Source of the DNA: Lachnospiraceae bacterium
GTDB taxonomy: Bacteria; Bacillota; Clostridia; Lachnospirales; Lachnospiraceae
Length of the DNA stretch: 35,139 bases
Assembly: GCA_028693705.1 (NCBI GenBank)
Contig: JAQUUX010000033.1
Coordinates: forward strand, 1 to 35,139
Direction of reading: 5' to 3'
Below are positions 24,526 through 33,525 of the stretch, piece by piece. Numbering within the stretch: position 1 is the first letter of the stretch; every line of letters begins with the position of its first letter. The notes under the pieces are model-generated. The model was not told where the DNA came from and did not search any database. It was given only the letters and a program-made list of their open reading frames with translations. A program made the translations under genes and the position numbers.

Positions 24526-26619
24526 TTATTTCATCTTTTCTATTGCCACCTTCGGCAGTTTTCCATACCGGAAGCTATAGTAATCAGAATATTTTTCGCC
24601 TTTTCCTTCATAATAAACATTAGCATAATAGGCAGAGGTTCTTCCTAACAGCGAATATTGCATCAGATAATCTGAATAGATATAATCTGCGATTTCCGTG
24701 ATTTCCGAAGGATCTGTAAATTCCCATTCTTCCCAGGTGGAATAATTGTCTGCATATTCCTGGTCCTCGGTATATGTATCCGGTCCGAAAACCTCGATTT
24801 TATTGATTTCTTCTGTATTAAGAGTGGTAACCGTAACAATACCCTTGCTTTCCAAAAATGCTCTTGTTTCTGTAAAATCAACATATACCGGATATGACCA
24901 ATCCCATAAATCATCGTTCTGATCTTTGCTTTTCATGGCAAAAGTTATCACGCCGCAAGGAACCTCATCACGAAGCTCTTGAAAACTCCTGTTTGCCAGA
25001 TCTGCACGGTAAACCTCATAAAGCTGATCCACATCTGTTGTTTGACCTTGACTGGTCTCTCTCATGGAACTGTATCGATAACTCATGGCGGAAATATTTT
25101 CTTCAAAATCCTCCGAAAACAGCTGATAGGCTGCTGTATAGTATTCTTCACTTGTGAAAATCCGATTTAACAGCTCTTCCTGTTCGTTATAGTCTAAGTA
25201 AATCGTCCTGTAAACATCTTTTCCATTCTTCAAATGATATTTTACTGTTCCCGGATACATGCCTTTTTGATCCACTGTTTCTTCTTCCAGCATAAGACTA
25301 TTTTCTGCCAAAGTACAAATTGCAGAAACATCGCTTACTGTCATGCGGTTCAATATGGTCTCTTCTACCGGCATCCAGGACATATCTTCATCATAGAAAC
25401 TGCCATACAAAGTGTCTGTATTACCAGCCAGCGTAAGTGCTGCTGACTCCACTTCAGCCGGATCTGCCACATAACTGTCATAGCCGGTAAGGTCAAATAC
25501 AAAAGCACATATGATAACTACTGTTATCATTGATGCTATACCGGTTCCTATCCAATGGTGGAACACCGCCCTCACGTCAAATTCATAGATGATTTCAATT
25601 AACATATGAGAAAGCAGAATACCTGCTCCTATTCCGAATATCAAAAATCCCATTGTATTGGAGGCTAATATATAGAACAGACAGCTAAACGCCAAGCTCA
25701 TCGGGATCATTATAAATACCTTAATCCACGGTTTGCTCTTAGAGAAAGCCATGGCTTTTCCAGCTGCCTCTGATGGTCTGATATGATAAAGCACATAGGC
25801 TGCTGCAAGATATAACACGATCAATACCAAGAGCCACAGAATATACCCTGCCTGTGCCAGCATTTCCTTGCAGCATGTCATTTCCAATGCAGCACCGTAC
25901 AAATCTACCATAATACGGAATGCCAGCAGTCCCGGCGAAATCCAGAACTTGGTCAGCCATGTAAACAATGGACTATAACCGCTGTAATGTTCAAAGAACA
26001 GTCTCATTTCTCCAAATAAAAGCACATAATAAATCGCTTCATAGGTTCCAATAACAGCTGTTCCCAATACAGTAACCACCAGATTACCCGTGAGCATGAC
26101 TCCTACCGCTGCTACAGCAAAGCCTGCCAGAAAACTAATGCAATTCAGTAAAACCGCGATCAGAACATGTGTGAAAAATCCCAGATCCCCATGTCCGAAT
26201 CCGGCTACAATTACTGCTCCCAGCATTTCACAAATTGCATGTGTCACAGCAAAGCATAGCAGACTGTTCAGACAGATTACACCAAATCGGCTTTTCTTCG
26301 TTACCGGTACGCTGTGATACAGATCTACTTTTTTCCGACTATACAGATATCCAAAACCCTGTATCGCAGCCAGAACACCAAATATGATCGCTATGATTGC
26401 GGATACCGGGCTGAATCCCAATACAATTTCCAGAGAATATCTCATCTCCCTCTCCAGTGCCTCGGGAGCCATCATGGTATACTCTCTTAATTGGTTCATG
26501 GCAATCGTTGCCGCCACTGGAAATTCAAACAGCTGTACGATCAGCATTAAAAAAGGTAACCATATTCTTCGTTTTATATTTTCATATAATTTAACCAAAA
26601 ATGAGTTTTTTGATATCAT
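24526..26619 (-). CDS. ABC transporter permease with large extracytoplasmic domain
   Basis: The 697-residue protein has around eight to ten membrane segments in its first 410 residues (LPFLMLIVQLF, AIIAIIFGVLAAIQGFGYLY, LVVTVLGTAVIGTYEAIYYVLL and others), with LYHSVPVTKKSRF as in ABC-2 type permeases. The last 290 residues (about 410-697) are hydrophilic and acidic and should be outside the membrane. Such long permeases occur in Lachnospiraceae beside YtrA-type regulators. I chose ATG 26619 (GGAGG nine bases upstream) over TTG 26625. The gene overlaps the ATPase gene by 29 bases. Cargo unknown; drug, bacitracin-like peptide or lipid export are possibilities only. Confidence 0.8.
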   Translation of the reverse strand: MISKNSFLVKLYENIKRRIWLPFLMLIVQLFEFPVAATIAMNQLREYTMMAPEALEREMRYSLEIVLGFSPVSAIIAIIFGVLAAIQGFGYLYSRKKVDLYHSVPVTKKSRFGVICLNSLLCFAVTHAICEMLGAVIVAGFGHGDLGFFTHVLIAVLLNCISFLAGFAVAAVGVMLTGNLVVTVLGTAVIGTYEAIYYVLLFGEMRLFFEHYSGYSPLFTWLTKFWISPGLLAFRIMVDLYGAALEMTCCKEMLAQAGYILWLLVLIVLYLAAAYVLYHIRPSEAAGKAMAFSKSKPWIKVFIMIPMSLAFSCLFYILASNTMGFLIFGIGAGILLSHMLIEIIYEFDVRAVFHHWIGTGIASMITVVIICAFVFDLTGYDSYVADPAEVESAALTLAGNTDTLYGSFYDEDMSWMPVEETILNRMTVSDVSAICTLAENSLMLEEETVDQKGMYPGTVKYHLKNGKDVYRTIYLDYNEQEELLNRIFTSEEYYTAAYQLFSEDFEENISAMSYRYSSMRETSQGQTTDVDQLYEVYRADLANRSFQELRDEVPCGVITFAMKSKDQNDDLWDWSYPVYVDFTETRAFLESKGIVTVTTLNTEEINKIEVFGPDTYTEDQEYADNYSTWEEWEFTDPSEITEIADYIYSDYLMQYSLLGRTSAYYANVYYEGKGEKYSDYYSFRYGKLPKVAIEKMK

Positions 26620-27496
26620 ATCCAATTACCTCCGTTTCGCTGATAAAGATTTCCTCCAGGGATAATGGAAGAATTTCACAGAAAACTGTTTCTGTCTGCC
26701 GCAGCACCTGCTCTACCTGCTCTCTACTGCCGCGGACTGTGATCGTATGCAAGGTTCCGCGTCTGTCATCCTTGATAACCTGCAGGGCCTTCAGCGCCTT
26801 TTCTTCCTCTTCCTGGGTGGCAAATACACACTGTACCTTCTGGATATTGTATTTCATATCTTCCACGTCCTTTGCCAGCAAAACACCGCCCTTATGCAAC
26901 AGTCCCACATGATCACAGATATCCTCTAATTCTCGAAGATTATGAGATGCAACAATTGGAGTCAAACCCCGTTCTTCCATTTCATTCGCAAAAATTGCCT
27001 TGACACCCTGACGCATAACCGGATCCAGACCGTCAAAGGTCTCATCACAGAATAAATATTTCGTATTGGAACAAATTCCCAATAGCAACGCCAGCTGTTT
27101 TTTCATCCCTTTGGAAAAAGTATTTATTTTTCTTCTTTTCTCTAGTCCAAACTGATCCAGATAACGGTAGAATTTTTCTGTATCAAATTTGGTATAAATA
27201 CTTTTATAATAGGCTTCCATTTCCGCTGCATTTGCATTGGCAAAAAAGTAAGGCTCATCAGCAATGAAAAACAAACGGCTTTTCGCCTTTGTATTGTCAT
27301 ACACTTCCAGTCCATCGATGAGAATCTCTCCACTGTCCTGCTTTAGTACACCGGACATCATACGAAGCACCGTACTTTTCCCTGCTCCATTAGTACCAAT
27401 CATACCAAATACCGAATTTTCCCTTATGGGTAATGTGATTTCATTCACTGCTACAATATCATCAAATTTCTTGCTTACGCCTATAATTTCAATCAT
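26591..27496 (-). CDS. ABC transporter ATP-binding protein
   Basis: The 301-residue ATPase has Walker A GTNGAGKST, a Q-loop region, a diverged signature FSKGMKKQLALLLG instead of LSGGQ, Walker B LFCDETFDGLDP with Thr after the catalytic Glu, and the switch His in VASHNLREL. The last 80 residues form an accessory domain. These features match YtrB/EcsA-like exporter ATPases. Its ATG overlaps the GntR stop by four bases and its 3' end overlaps the permease start, so the three genes are a tightly coupled unit. Confidence 0.92.
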   Translation of the reverse strand: MIEIIGVSKKFDDIVAVNEITLPIRENSVFGMIGTNGAGKSTVLRMMSGVLKQDSGEILIDGLEVYDNTKAKSRLFFIADEPYFFANANAAEMEAYYKSIYTKFDTEKFYRYLDQFGLEKRRKINTFSKGMKKQLALLLGICSNTKYLFCDETFDGLDPVMRQGVKAIFANEMEERGLTPIVASHNLRELEDICDHVGLLHKGGVLLAKDVEDMKYNIQKVQCVFATQEEEEKALKALQVIKDDRRGTLHTITVRGSREQVEQVLRQTETVFCEILPLSLEEIFISETEVIGYDIKKLIFG

Positions 27497-27870
27497 GAAT
27501 GTTTCCCCCCCTCTTTCTCTGTCCGATCCACAATGGCATGAAGCTCTTCCCTGCTAAATCCTGCTCGCATTGCTTCTCTGGCAGCCTCGGCAAAAGTATT
27601 CTCCTGTTTCTTTTTATTCTGCAGTTTCATACTCTCGTCATAGGAAACGAAATTTCCTTTTCCCTTTACCGTATAGATGTAGCCTCTTCGTTCCAGCTCT
27701 GCATATGCTTTTTGTACAGTATTGGGATTGATAGACAGTTCTATTGCCAATGCCCTTACGGACGGCATTTTCTCATCCGTTTTCAGCACTTCTTTTTCTA
27801 TCAGTACCTGAAATTTATCCACCACCTGTTCATACATAGGTCTGGCGTCCTTATAATCCAATATGATCAC
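27493..27870 (-). CDS. GntR-family regulator, YtrA subfamily
   Basis: The 125-residue protein has a winged-helix GntR domain (about 8-75: ARPMYEQVVDKFQ, MPSVRALAIELSINPNTVQKAYAELERRGYI, GKGNFVS) and only a short C-terminal helical tail, as in YtrA regulators of ABC operons. It starts at GTG with GGAGG six bases upstream. As first gene of the operon it probably represses its own promoter until an inducer, often a cell-wall antibiotic or envelope stress in relatives, is present. Confidence 0.9.
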   Translation of the reverse strand: MIILDYKDARPMYEQVVDKFQVLIEKEVLKTDEKMPSVRALAIELSINPNTVQKAYAELERRGYIYTVKGKGNFVSYDESMKLQNKKKQENTFAEAAREAMRAGFSREELHAIVDRTEKEGGKHS

Positions 27871-27948
27871 GGTTTACCTCCTTCTCCCTTTCTCTTCGCA
27901 ATACATCTTAAATCCCCTTTTACATATATTGTTTCTTTATCTGTTTTC

Positions 27949-27977
27949 ACCCTACCATACTGTGTGTATTATGTCAA
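27949..27977 (-). promoter_or_regulatory. Candidate promoter of the GntR-ABC operon
   Basis: TTGACA (27977-27972) is perfect on the minus strand; 17 bases later TAGGGT (27954-27949) is a poor -10. A strong -35 with a weak -10 fits a regulated promoter. The leader would be about 70 bases. Bases 27871-27948 show nothing else distinct. Confidence 0.35.
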
Positions 27978-28007
27978 GTAGTACGCTTGATACATGTAGT
28001 ACATGAG

Positions 28008-28050
28008 AAAACCCCGAAGCAGACGTTTCGATGCCTGACTTCGAGGTTTT
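28008..28050. terminator. Terminator after the AEC transporter gene
   Basis: AAAACC-C-CGAAG (28008-28019) pairs with CTTCG-A-GGTTTT (28039-28050), one mismatch, with a partly paired loop between. T-runs follow on both strands. It ends the minus-strand AEC gene 23 bases past its stop and can also stop plus-strand transcription. Confidence 0.7.
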
Positions 28051-28072
28051 TGTGTACTATGAGATCTCAAAA

Positions 28073-29017
28073 CTAGATCAGACCTATTTCTTTTAACAGG
28101 AATATCCAGATAAATAAAGTAAAGATTGAAATTACCGTACTGATGAAGACCAATTGCCCGGCAAGTTCCCCGTCCCCACCCATATTTTGTGCCATAGGAT
28201 AAGAGGATGCCGCAACCGGTGTTGCAGAAACAGCCAGTACCAGAAACAGTTCCACACCACGCAGACCTATTAGGCACGCTGTCCCGATCATGAACATAGG
28301 CATCAGTATTAACTTTGCACCCAGCGTCGGAATCAGGTACTTTAAGTTCTTTCTGATTGCCTTAAATTCCAAAGTTCCTCCAAGAATAAATATAGCAAGT
28401 GGCGAAGTCATATTTGCAAATGCCGCAATTGGTGTATCAAGACATTCCGGAAGCCGAATGTGCAAAATATAGAATACAAATCCCACCATACAGCCCTGGA
28501 GCAATGGATTTTGCACCAGTCTCTTTAACAGATATAACGGAGATATCACACTGTTGCCATTAAAAATTTCCAGAATAATAACCGAGGTAAAATTATAAAT
28601 GCTTATGACAACAGTAATCAGCATTGCAGCTACAGATGCTGCTTCATCTCCAAACAGGGAAACCGTTAACGGCAAACCGAATAGCACAAAATTGCTTCGA
28701 TATATTCCCTGAATAATAACACCTCTTTTTGCATTCTCTTTTACCAGTCTCGGAACAATAAGTAACAGTATTCCTTCCAGGACAAGAATGGCTGCTCCGC
28801 AAAATACGATCAGCTTTATGCTGGGAGCGTTATCGCTCTCTGCTTTATAAATGTTGTAAAAAGTCATACAGGGAAACATGACCTTGAAAACCATTTGATT
28901 TAACCGTTTCAAAAAATCTGCATCTACATTTTTCGTTGATCTAATAGCATATCCTAACGCCAGATAGCACAAAAAGGGAACTACTGCGTTCATAGCTACG
29001 AAAAAACTGTTATACAT
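28073..29017 (-). CDS. AEC (auxin efflux carrier) family transporter
   Basis: The 314-residue membrane protein has about ten hydrophobic segments in two five-helix halves, with typical stretches LGYAIRSTKNVDADFLKRLNQ (cut), GIYRSNFVLFGLPLTVSLFG, ASPLAIFILGGTLEF-like TSPLAIFILGGTLEF and ATPVAASSYPMAQNMGGD. Bacterial AEC members move small organic acids such as malate or malonate. ATG 29017 is preferred because GGAGG lies seven bases upstream; a GTG at 29023 is too close to it. The gene stands alone between two terminators, so it is probably a single-gene transcript. Substrate unknown. Confidence 0.88.
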   Translation of the reverse strand: MYNSFFVAMNAVVPFLCYLALGYAIRSTKNVDADFLKRLNQMVFKVMFPCMTFYNIYKAESDNAPSIKLIVFCGAAILVLEGILLLIVPRLVKENAKRGVIIQGIYRSNFVLFGLPLTVSLFGDEAASVAAMLITVVISIYNFTSVIILEIFNGNSVISPLYLLKRLVQNPLLQGCMVGFVFYILHIRLPECLDTPIAAFANMTSPLAIFILGGTLEFKAIRKNLKYLIPTLGAKLILMPMFMIGTACLIGLRGVELFLVLAVSATPVAASSYPMAQNMGGDGELAGQLVFISTVISIFTLFIWIFLLKEIGLI

Positions 29018-29110
29018 TGTCACTCCTCCATTTTCCTTTTACACTATACAATAAAATAACAGTTCTTTCCAGTTATACCCAATATTCCTTTTTAATGAAA
29101 TCAAAACAAA

Positions 29111-29146
29111 AATACACCCTGAATTTTCTGCAATCCAGGGTGTATT
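29111..29146 (-). terminator. Terminator of the Lsr operon
   Basis: AATACACCCTG pairs perfectly with CAGGGTGTATT around a 14-base, partly paired loop. On the minus strand TTTTGTTTTG follows directly, a good T-tract. It lies 28 bases past the lsrF stop. Confidence 0.85.
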
Positions 29147-29173
29147 TCTTCTTTATATTTGATTATATATATC

Positions 29174-30058
29174 TTATTTTCTATGTGCCAGATCCTGGAA
29201 GAATTGATATGCTTCCTTATCTGTAAATCCTTCATGTACAACCTTACGAACAGCCTGAGCCATTTCAACCGGATGTGTACTCTGGAAGATATTTCTACCC
29301 ATATCAACACCAGCAGCACCGCCCTGGATACATTTGTAAGCTAATGTTAAAGCTTCATCTTCAGGTAATTTCTTACCACCGGCTACAACGATTGGAACCG
29401 GGCAAGCAGCTACAACTTCTTCGAAGTTTTCACAATAGTAAGATTTAACGATCTGGCATCCCATTTCAGCCACGATTCTGGTAGCTAATTTGAAGAAACG
29501 ATCTGTTCTTTCCATTTCTTTACCAACTGCTACAACACCCATTGTAGGAATGCTGTACTTGAAGCCTGCATTAATTACCTGTGAAAGGTTGTCAATGCTG
29601 GATAACTGTCCATCAGCGCCGATGAATGTCTGAACTGCCATACAGTCAGCGTTCATACGGATTGCATCTTCAATATCAACTGCAACTACTTCATGGCTCA
29701 GATCATCATTTATCATAGAAGATCCGGAGGTTGTACGAAGTGCTACACCACATCCACACTCTGCCGGTACACAGGTTCTCAGTGCACCTCTTGTTGCCAT
29801 TACTACATCAACATACGGTGTAAGTGTAGGAACAATCAGATCAAGTCTTTCCAGACCTGCTGTAGATCCCATAAAATAGCCGTGATCAAATGCAAACATT
29901 ACTGTTTTGCCTGTCTTAGGATCAAAAATATTGGACAAATGTTTTTTCATACCCCAGTCAAGGTTTTTTGCGCCCTTTACGTGAAAATCTCCCATATTTG
30001 CAAAAGGTACCTCTGCAAGGTAGTCTTTTGCTACTTTCAAACCGTCTTTATCTGCCAT
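29174..30058 (-). CDS. lsrF: 3-hydroxy-5-phosphonooxypentane-2,4-dione thiolase LsrF
   Basis: The 294-residue class I aldolase-fold enzyme transfers acetyl from the phospho-AI-2 breakdown product P-HPD to CoA, giving acetyl-CoA and dihydroxyacetone phosphate. It has FDHGYFMG, GADGQLSS, the Schiff-base Lys205 in GCQIVKSYY (Lys203 in E. coli, from memory), VVAGGKKLPEDEAL and GGAAGVDMGRNIFQ. I chose ATG 30058, with GGAGG five bases upstream, over a start 117 bases earlier that would add an unrelated, hairpin-encoded peptide. It is the last gene of the operon. LsrG, the isomerase before it, is not in the window. Confidence 0.93.
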   Translation of the reverse strand: MADKDGLKVAKDYLAEVPFANMGDFHVKGAKNLDWGMKKHLSNIFDPKTGKTVMFAFDHGYFMGSTAGLERLDLIVPTLTPYVDVVMATRGALRTCVPAECGCGVALRTTSGSSMINDDLSHEVVAVDIEDAIRMNADCMAVQTFIGADGQLSSIDNLSQVINAGFKYSIPTMGVVAVGKEMERTDRFFKLATRIVAEMGCQIVKSYYCENFEEVVAACPVPIVVAGGKKLPEDEALTLAYKCIQGGAAGVDMGRNIFQSTHPVEMAQAVRKVVHEGFTDKEAYQFFQDLAHRK

Positions 30059-30158
30059 AATAGCCTCCTTCATATAATTAGAACATTGATTGGATAAATA
30101 ATACCGATAACACCTGTTATCAGCTTTACCGTAAGCATACCAGCTCCGGTAGAATGGG

Positions 30159-30183
30159 CTGCAGGCACTTATCATGCCTGCAG
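30159..30183. repeat. Hairpin between lsrB and lsrF
   Basis: CTGCAGGCA pairs with TGCCTGCAG around a seven-base loop. A second smaller stem, GATAA/TTATC, and a TACCG/CGGTA pair lie between it and lsrF. In the 173-base gap they may protect the lsrB 3' end or limit read-through into lsrF. Confidence 0.5.
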
Positions 30184-30231
30184 ACCTGATAAAACTATTT
30201 TACATAGATTTCATATCTAATGCAATTCCTA

Positions 30232-31398
30232 TTAGAAATTGTAATCAGCTACGTTCTCTGCTGTAAATACAACACGTTCTGGTAACAATACAACGCCGTT
30301 GTTAGTATCAGCTGTTGCTGCGCCATCAACTAAGTCTCCGTTAGAAACGATAGAAACATCACCGATTTCAGGAACAGTTACAGTATCACCAGCTTTAACT
30401 TCGTTGCCAGCTGCAAGGTATGCTGCAAAGTAGCAACCTAAAGCACCCTGAACGCCACAATCCCACAGGCCCCATCTCTCAAGGATGTCAGCTTCAAGAT
30501 AAGCTGTCATTCCGGAAGGAGTACAGAAACCGGTAATTGTGATATCGTCTTTGGTTAAGCCTTTGTTCTGAGCTGCCTGGCACTGTCCAGGTAATGCTGT
30601 AGAATCGTTACAGATGATCAGATCTACATCCGGATGTGCATCCAGAACTGCTTCACCGATTGTAACAGATTTCTGAGAATCCTGCTCTGAGTAGTAAGGA
30701 TCAGCTACAGCAACCCACTTAGGATAGTTTGCTTTGATGTATTCCTCACCAGCTACATACCAGGAGTTCTGATCTGCAACAGATGCCTGTGAATAATGCC
30801 ATACATATTTAACTTCGCCGTCAACGTCAACGCCACGGTTTTTCAGAGCTTCAACACCCATGTCTACCAGCATAGGCCCTAATACATCTGCAGTACCCTG
30901 AGATACCATCAGTGCACGAGCGTCACCGGAAACATCTGAATCCCAAGTACAAACAACAATGCCTGCGTCCTGAGCTTCTTTTAATTTCTCATCAAGAGCG
31001 GTTGCATCAACAGAAGAGATTGCAATAGCGTCAACGCCTGCATCAATAGCCTGCTGAATAACTTCGATCTGATCTGTTACGGAAGCAGTTGCACTTCCCA
31101 TGTACTCAACTGTCATGCCCCATTTGGAAGCATATTCCTGAGCGCCAACATTAGCTGCCTCGAAGAATGAGTTACCTGTAAGCTTAGGAATAAAAGCTAC
31201 GGTCATACCGGAAACAGCGCTTTCGCCAGCTGCTGCTTCTGTTGCAGCTTCTGTTTCTGCTGCAGGTGTTTCTGCTGCTGCGCTTTCAGCTGCAGCAGGT
31301 GTCTCTGCTGTTGTAGTAGTTGATGCAGAGCTTCCGCATCCAACTAAAGATGCTACCATTGCAACAGCAAGGAGTGAAGATAATAATTTCTTTTTCAT
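30232..31398 (-). CDS. lsrB: AI-2 binding lipoprotein LsrB
   Basis: The 388-residue protein has a lipobox (LVGC, lipid Cys21), an Ala/Thr/Glu-rich linker to about residue 65 and a type I periplasmic-binding domain. Against Salmonella LsrB recalled from memory, ligand residues are kept as FIPKL (Lys35), TWDSD (Asp116), DQN (Asp166-Gln167) and ALP (Pro220); the Ala222 position appears to be Gln. The C-terminal GVVLLPERVVF matches LsrB closely. It should bind R-THMF, the non-borated AI-2, outside the cell. The extra length is signal plus linker. GGAGG is a little distant from the ATG (spacing about 12). Confidence 0.9.
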   Translation of the reverse strand: MKKKLLSSLLAVAMVASLVGCGSSASTTTTAETPAAAESAAAETPAAETEAATEAAAGESAVSGMTVAFIPKLTGNSFFEAANVGAQEYASKWGMTVEYMGSATASVTDQIEVIQQAIDAGVDAIAISSVDATALDEKLKEAQDAGIVVCTWDSDVSGDARALMVSQGTADVLGPMLVDMGVEALKNRGVDVDGEVKYVWHYSQASVADQNSWYVAGEEYIKANYPKWVAVADPYYSEQDSQKSVTIGEAVLDAHPDVDLIICNDSTALPGQCQAAQNKGLTKDDITITGFCTPSGMTAYLEADILERWGLWDCGVQGALGCYFAAYLAAGNEVKAGDTVTVPEIGDVSIVSNGDLVDGAATADTNNGVVLLPERVVFTAENVADYNF

Positions 31399-31440
31399 TA
31401 GATAGAGTACCTCCCTTTCTTTTTCGTGATACTTTTTTAT

Positions 31441-31463
31441 ATTTCTGGGACTATTCCCGAAAT
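31441..31463. repeat. Hairpin before lsrB
   Basis: ATTTC-GGGA pairs with TCCC-GAAAT with one bulged base and a four-base loop, in the 79-base gap between lsrD and lsrB. On the minus strand it precedes lsrB and may mark an RNA processing point that sets a higher lsrB level. Confidence 0.45.
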
Positions 31464-31477
31464 ACCTTCTTGGTGGC

Positions 31478-32509
31478 TTACTTTTTCGCTTTCAGCCGTT
31501 TGAATAACATTTGTATCTGCTGGTTGTGTCCGATTTCACGGCCGACAACTACTACGATCAGCATTACGCCAACCGGCAGATCCAGGTTCTGTGTGCTAAT
31601 CCCGAAGCACAATGGCAAACCGTATCTTAAAATACAGATAACAATAGATGCCAGTGCAGTTCCAATAATACTTCCTTTACCACCGGTGGAAAGTGTACCA
31701 CCCAGTACAACTGCTGTGATAATGGATAATGTAAATGAAGAACCCAGGTTGTATTTTGCAGAGTCAACATTTGCCGTTAACAGCACACCTGCAATGGAGG
31801 CACCGATACCGGTTAAGATATAAGTGCTCATAATTGTTAATCTGGTGTTAATACCTGAATACTCAGCCGCCTGCTGGTTTACACCGATCAGGAATACTTT
31901 TCTGCCGTATTTGGTTTTATGTAACAGCCAGTAACAAAGAATAATCAAAATAACATATATAACGATCTGTGTTGGAATTACTCCAAACAGTGTTCCTTTT
32001 CCAAGGAAACGGAAATTCACAAATGCACCTTCTGCTGTTTTAGAAGGAAATCCGCTGATACCCTGATATGCCGGTGTTGCTGACAATCCGGAAACCAGTA
32101 ATGCGATACCGGAATACAGAAAACTTCCACCCAATGTAACAACCATAGGCTGTACACCACAGTAGGCAATAAAGAAACCTGAAAGCGCACCGCAAAGAGC
32201 AGATGCAGCGATAGCGATGAAAACTGCCACCCAAATATTTAATCCGGCATCACTCCAGAGAACACCGATGATAATAGAGGTCAAACCCACAATAGAACTT
32301 GCCTGGATATCAATTCCTCCGGTGATCATAACGAAGGTTACAAACAATGCGATAATACAAATACTAATATAGTTCGTAATACTGGACATAATGGAAACCG
32401 GTCTTAAAAATTTCGTCGGATTCACTGTTCCAAAAATCAGGAACTCTGCTGCAAGCAGAAGTAACAATATGAACTCCCAATGTTTAAAGAGGTTTTTTAA
32501 AGTTTTCAT
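31478..32509 (-). CDS. lsrD: AI-2 ABC transporter permease LsrD
   Basis: The 343-residue membrane protein of the ribose-type (BPD_transp_2) family has about 9-10 hydrophobic segments and family stretches ITGGIDIQASSIVGLTS, GALSGFFIAYCGVQPMVVTLGG and TAVVLGGTLSTGGKGSIIGTALA. Second permease of the operon, so named LsrD by order and by its heterodimer with LsrC. ATG overlaps the lsrC stop by four bases. It forms the channel for AI-2. Confidence 0.85.
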   Translation of the reverse strand: MKTLKNLFKHWEFILLLLLAAEFLIFGTVNPTKFLRPVSIMSSITNYISICIIALFVTFVMITGGIDIQASSIVGLTSIIIGVLWSDAGLNIWVAVFIAIAASALCGALSGFFIAYCGVQPMVVTLGGSFLYSGIALLVSGLSATPAYQGISGFPSKTAEGAFVNFRFLGKGTLFGVIPTQIVIYVILIILCYWLLHKTKYGRKVFLIGVNQQAAEYSGINTRLTIMSTYILTGIGASIAGVLLTANVDSAKYNLGSSFTLSIITAVVLGGTLSTGGKGSIIGTALASIVICILRYGLPLCFGISTQNLDLPVGVMLIVVVVGREIGHNQQIQMLFKRLKAKK

Positions 32510-33525
32510 GCTTCTTCGCCTCCTTCTTTGGTTTCATTTGTCATAGTTCTGGAAAGAAGTCGTTTTCTTCTGGCCATTTCAACAGATCTGTGCTGCATCA
32601 GGGCATCCACTACTACGATGGTGATAAGCATTACGCCTGTGATGGTATTATCATAATCGGAGGAAAGTCCGATGAACACCAGCAGTCGGCTTACAGAAGA
32701 CATAATAACCGCGCCAATTGCTGCACCTGCCATGTTTCCAAGACCACCGGAAAGGCTGATACCGCCAAGTACACAGGCAGCGATAGCCGACATTTCATAA
32801 CCGGTTCCGGCCACGATGTTTACCTGACCATATTTGGAAGCAAATGCAACACCGGAAATACCGGCGAAAATACCGCAAAGAATATATGCGATCATCTTTG
32901 TTTTTAATACGGAAATACCTACCAGGTTTGCACCATTTGGGTTATCTCCTACTGCGATAAAATATTTACCTTTTTTCGTTCTGGTCAAAAGAAGATGAAC
33001 GATTACTGCCAAGATAAATACCAGTGCAAAATACATTGTAATATTTGCAAACAATACTTTACTGCCTAAATTTGTAAATGGTCCGGCAAAATTTTCTGTT
33101 GTCTTGCCATCTGCCACTACAAACACAAGACCACGGATAACACCACAAGTACCTAATGTGAAGATCAGGGATGGTACATTGAAGAATGCAACACCAAGAC
33201 CATTGATCATACCTGTAACAATGCCTACCAGAACTGCATAAATTAACATCTGCACCGGGCTGCCGCCTTTTTGTGCAATCAAACCGGCTATAGTAGCGGT
33301 AAGACCCATGACGGAACCGATAGAAACATCGATTTCACCGGTCATAATAACAAACGCAATACCCATTGCCAGTAATGTAAATACAACACTGCTGTTAAAA
33401 CAGCTTAAAATACTGGAATAACTTAAAAATGATGGGTTGATAATACCTGTTATACCATATAATACGATCAAAAATGCCAGGCTGGAGAGCCATCTTACAT
33501 TTTTGAGACTCTTTAACTGTTTCAT
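32506..33525 (-). CDS. lsrC: AI-2 ABC transporter permease LsrC
   Basis: The 339-residue ribose-type permease has about 9-10 membrane segments with IVMTGEIDVSIGSVMGLTA, GMINGLGVAFFNVPSLIFTLGT and AACVLGGISLSGGLGNMAG. The cytoplasmic C-terminus is basic (RRKRLLSRTMTNETKE). Its ATG overlaps the lsrA stop by four bases, and GAGGTAG precedes it. The name follows the gene order lsrA-C-D-B; sequence alone would only say sugar-type permease. Confidence 0.85.
   Translation of the reverse strand: MKQLKSLKNVRWLSSLAFLIVLYGITGIINPSFLSYSSILSCFNSSVVFTLLAMGIAFVIMTGEIDVSIGSVMGLTATIAGLIAQKGGSPVQMLIYAVLVGIVTGMINGLGVAFFNVPSLIFTLGTCGVIRGLVFVVADGKTTENFAGPFTNLGSKVLFANITMYFALVFILAVIVHLLLTRTKKGKYFIAVGDNPNGANLVGISVLKTKMIAYILCGIFAGISGVAFASKYGQVNIVAGTGYEMSAIAACVLGGISLSGGLGNMAGAAIGAVIMSSVSRLLVFIGLSSDYDNTITGVMLITIVVVDALMQHRSVEMARRKRLLSRTMTNETKEGGEEA

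Noticed and set aside
27499-27981. 160-residue plus-strand frame
   Set aside because: Antisense to the well-supported GntR regulator; Phe/Ile/His-rich shadow composition.
30059-30175. N-terminal extension of LsrF
   Set aside because: The extra 39 residues are translated from the intercistronic hairpins; ATG 30058 has a proper ribosome site and gives the family length.
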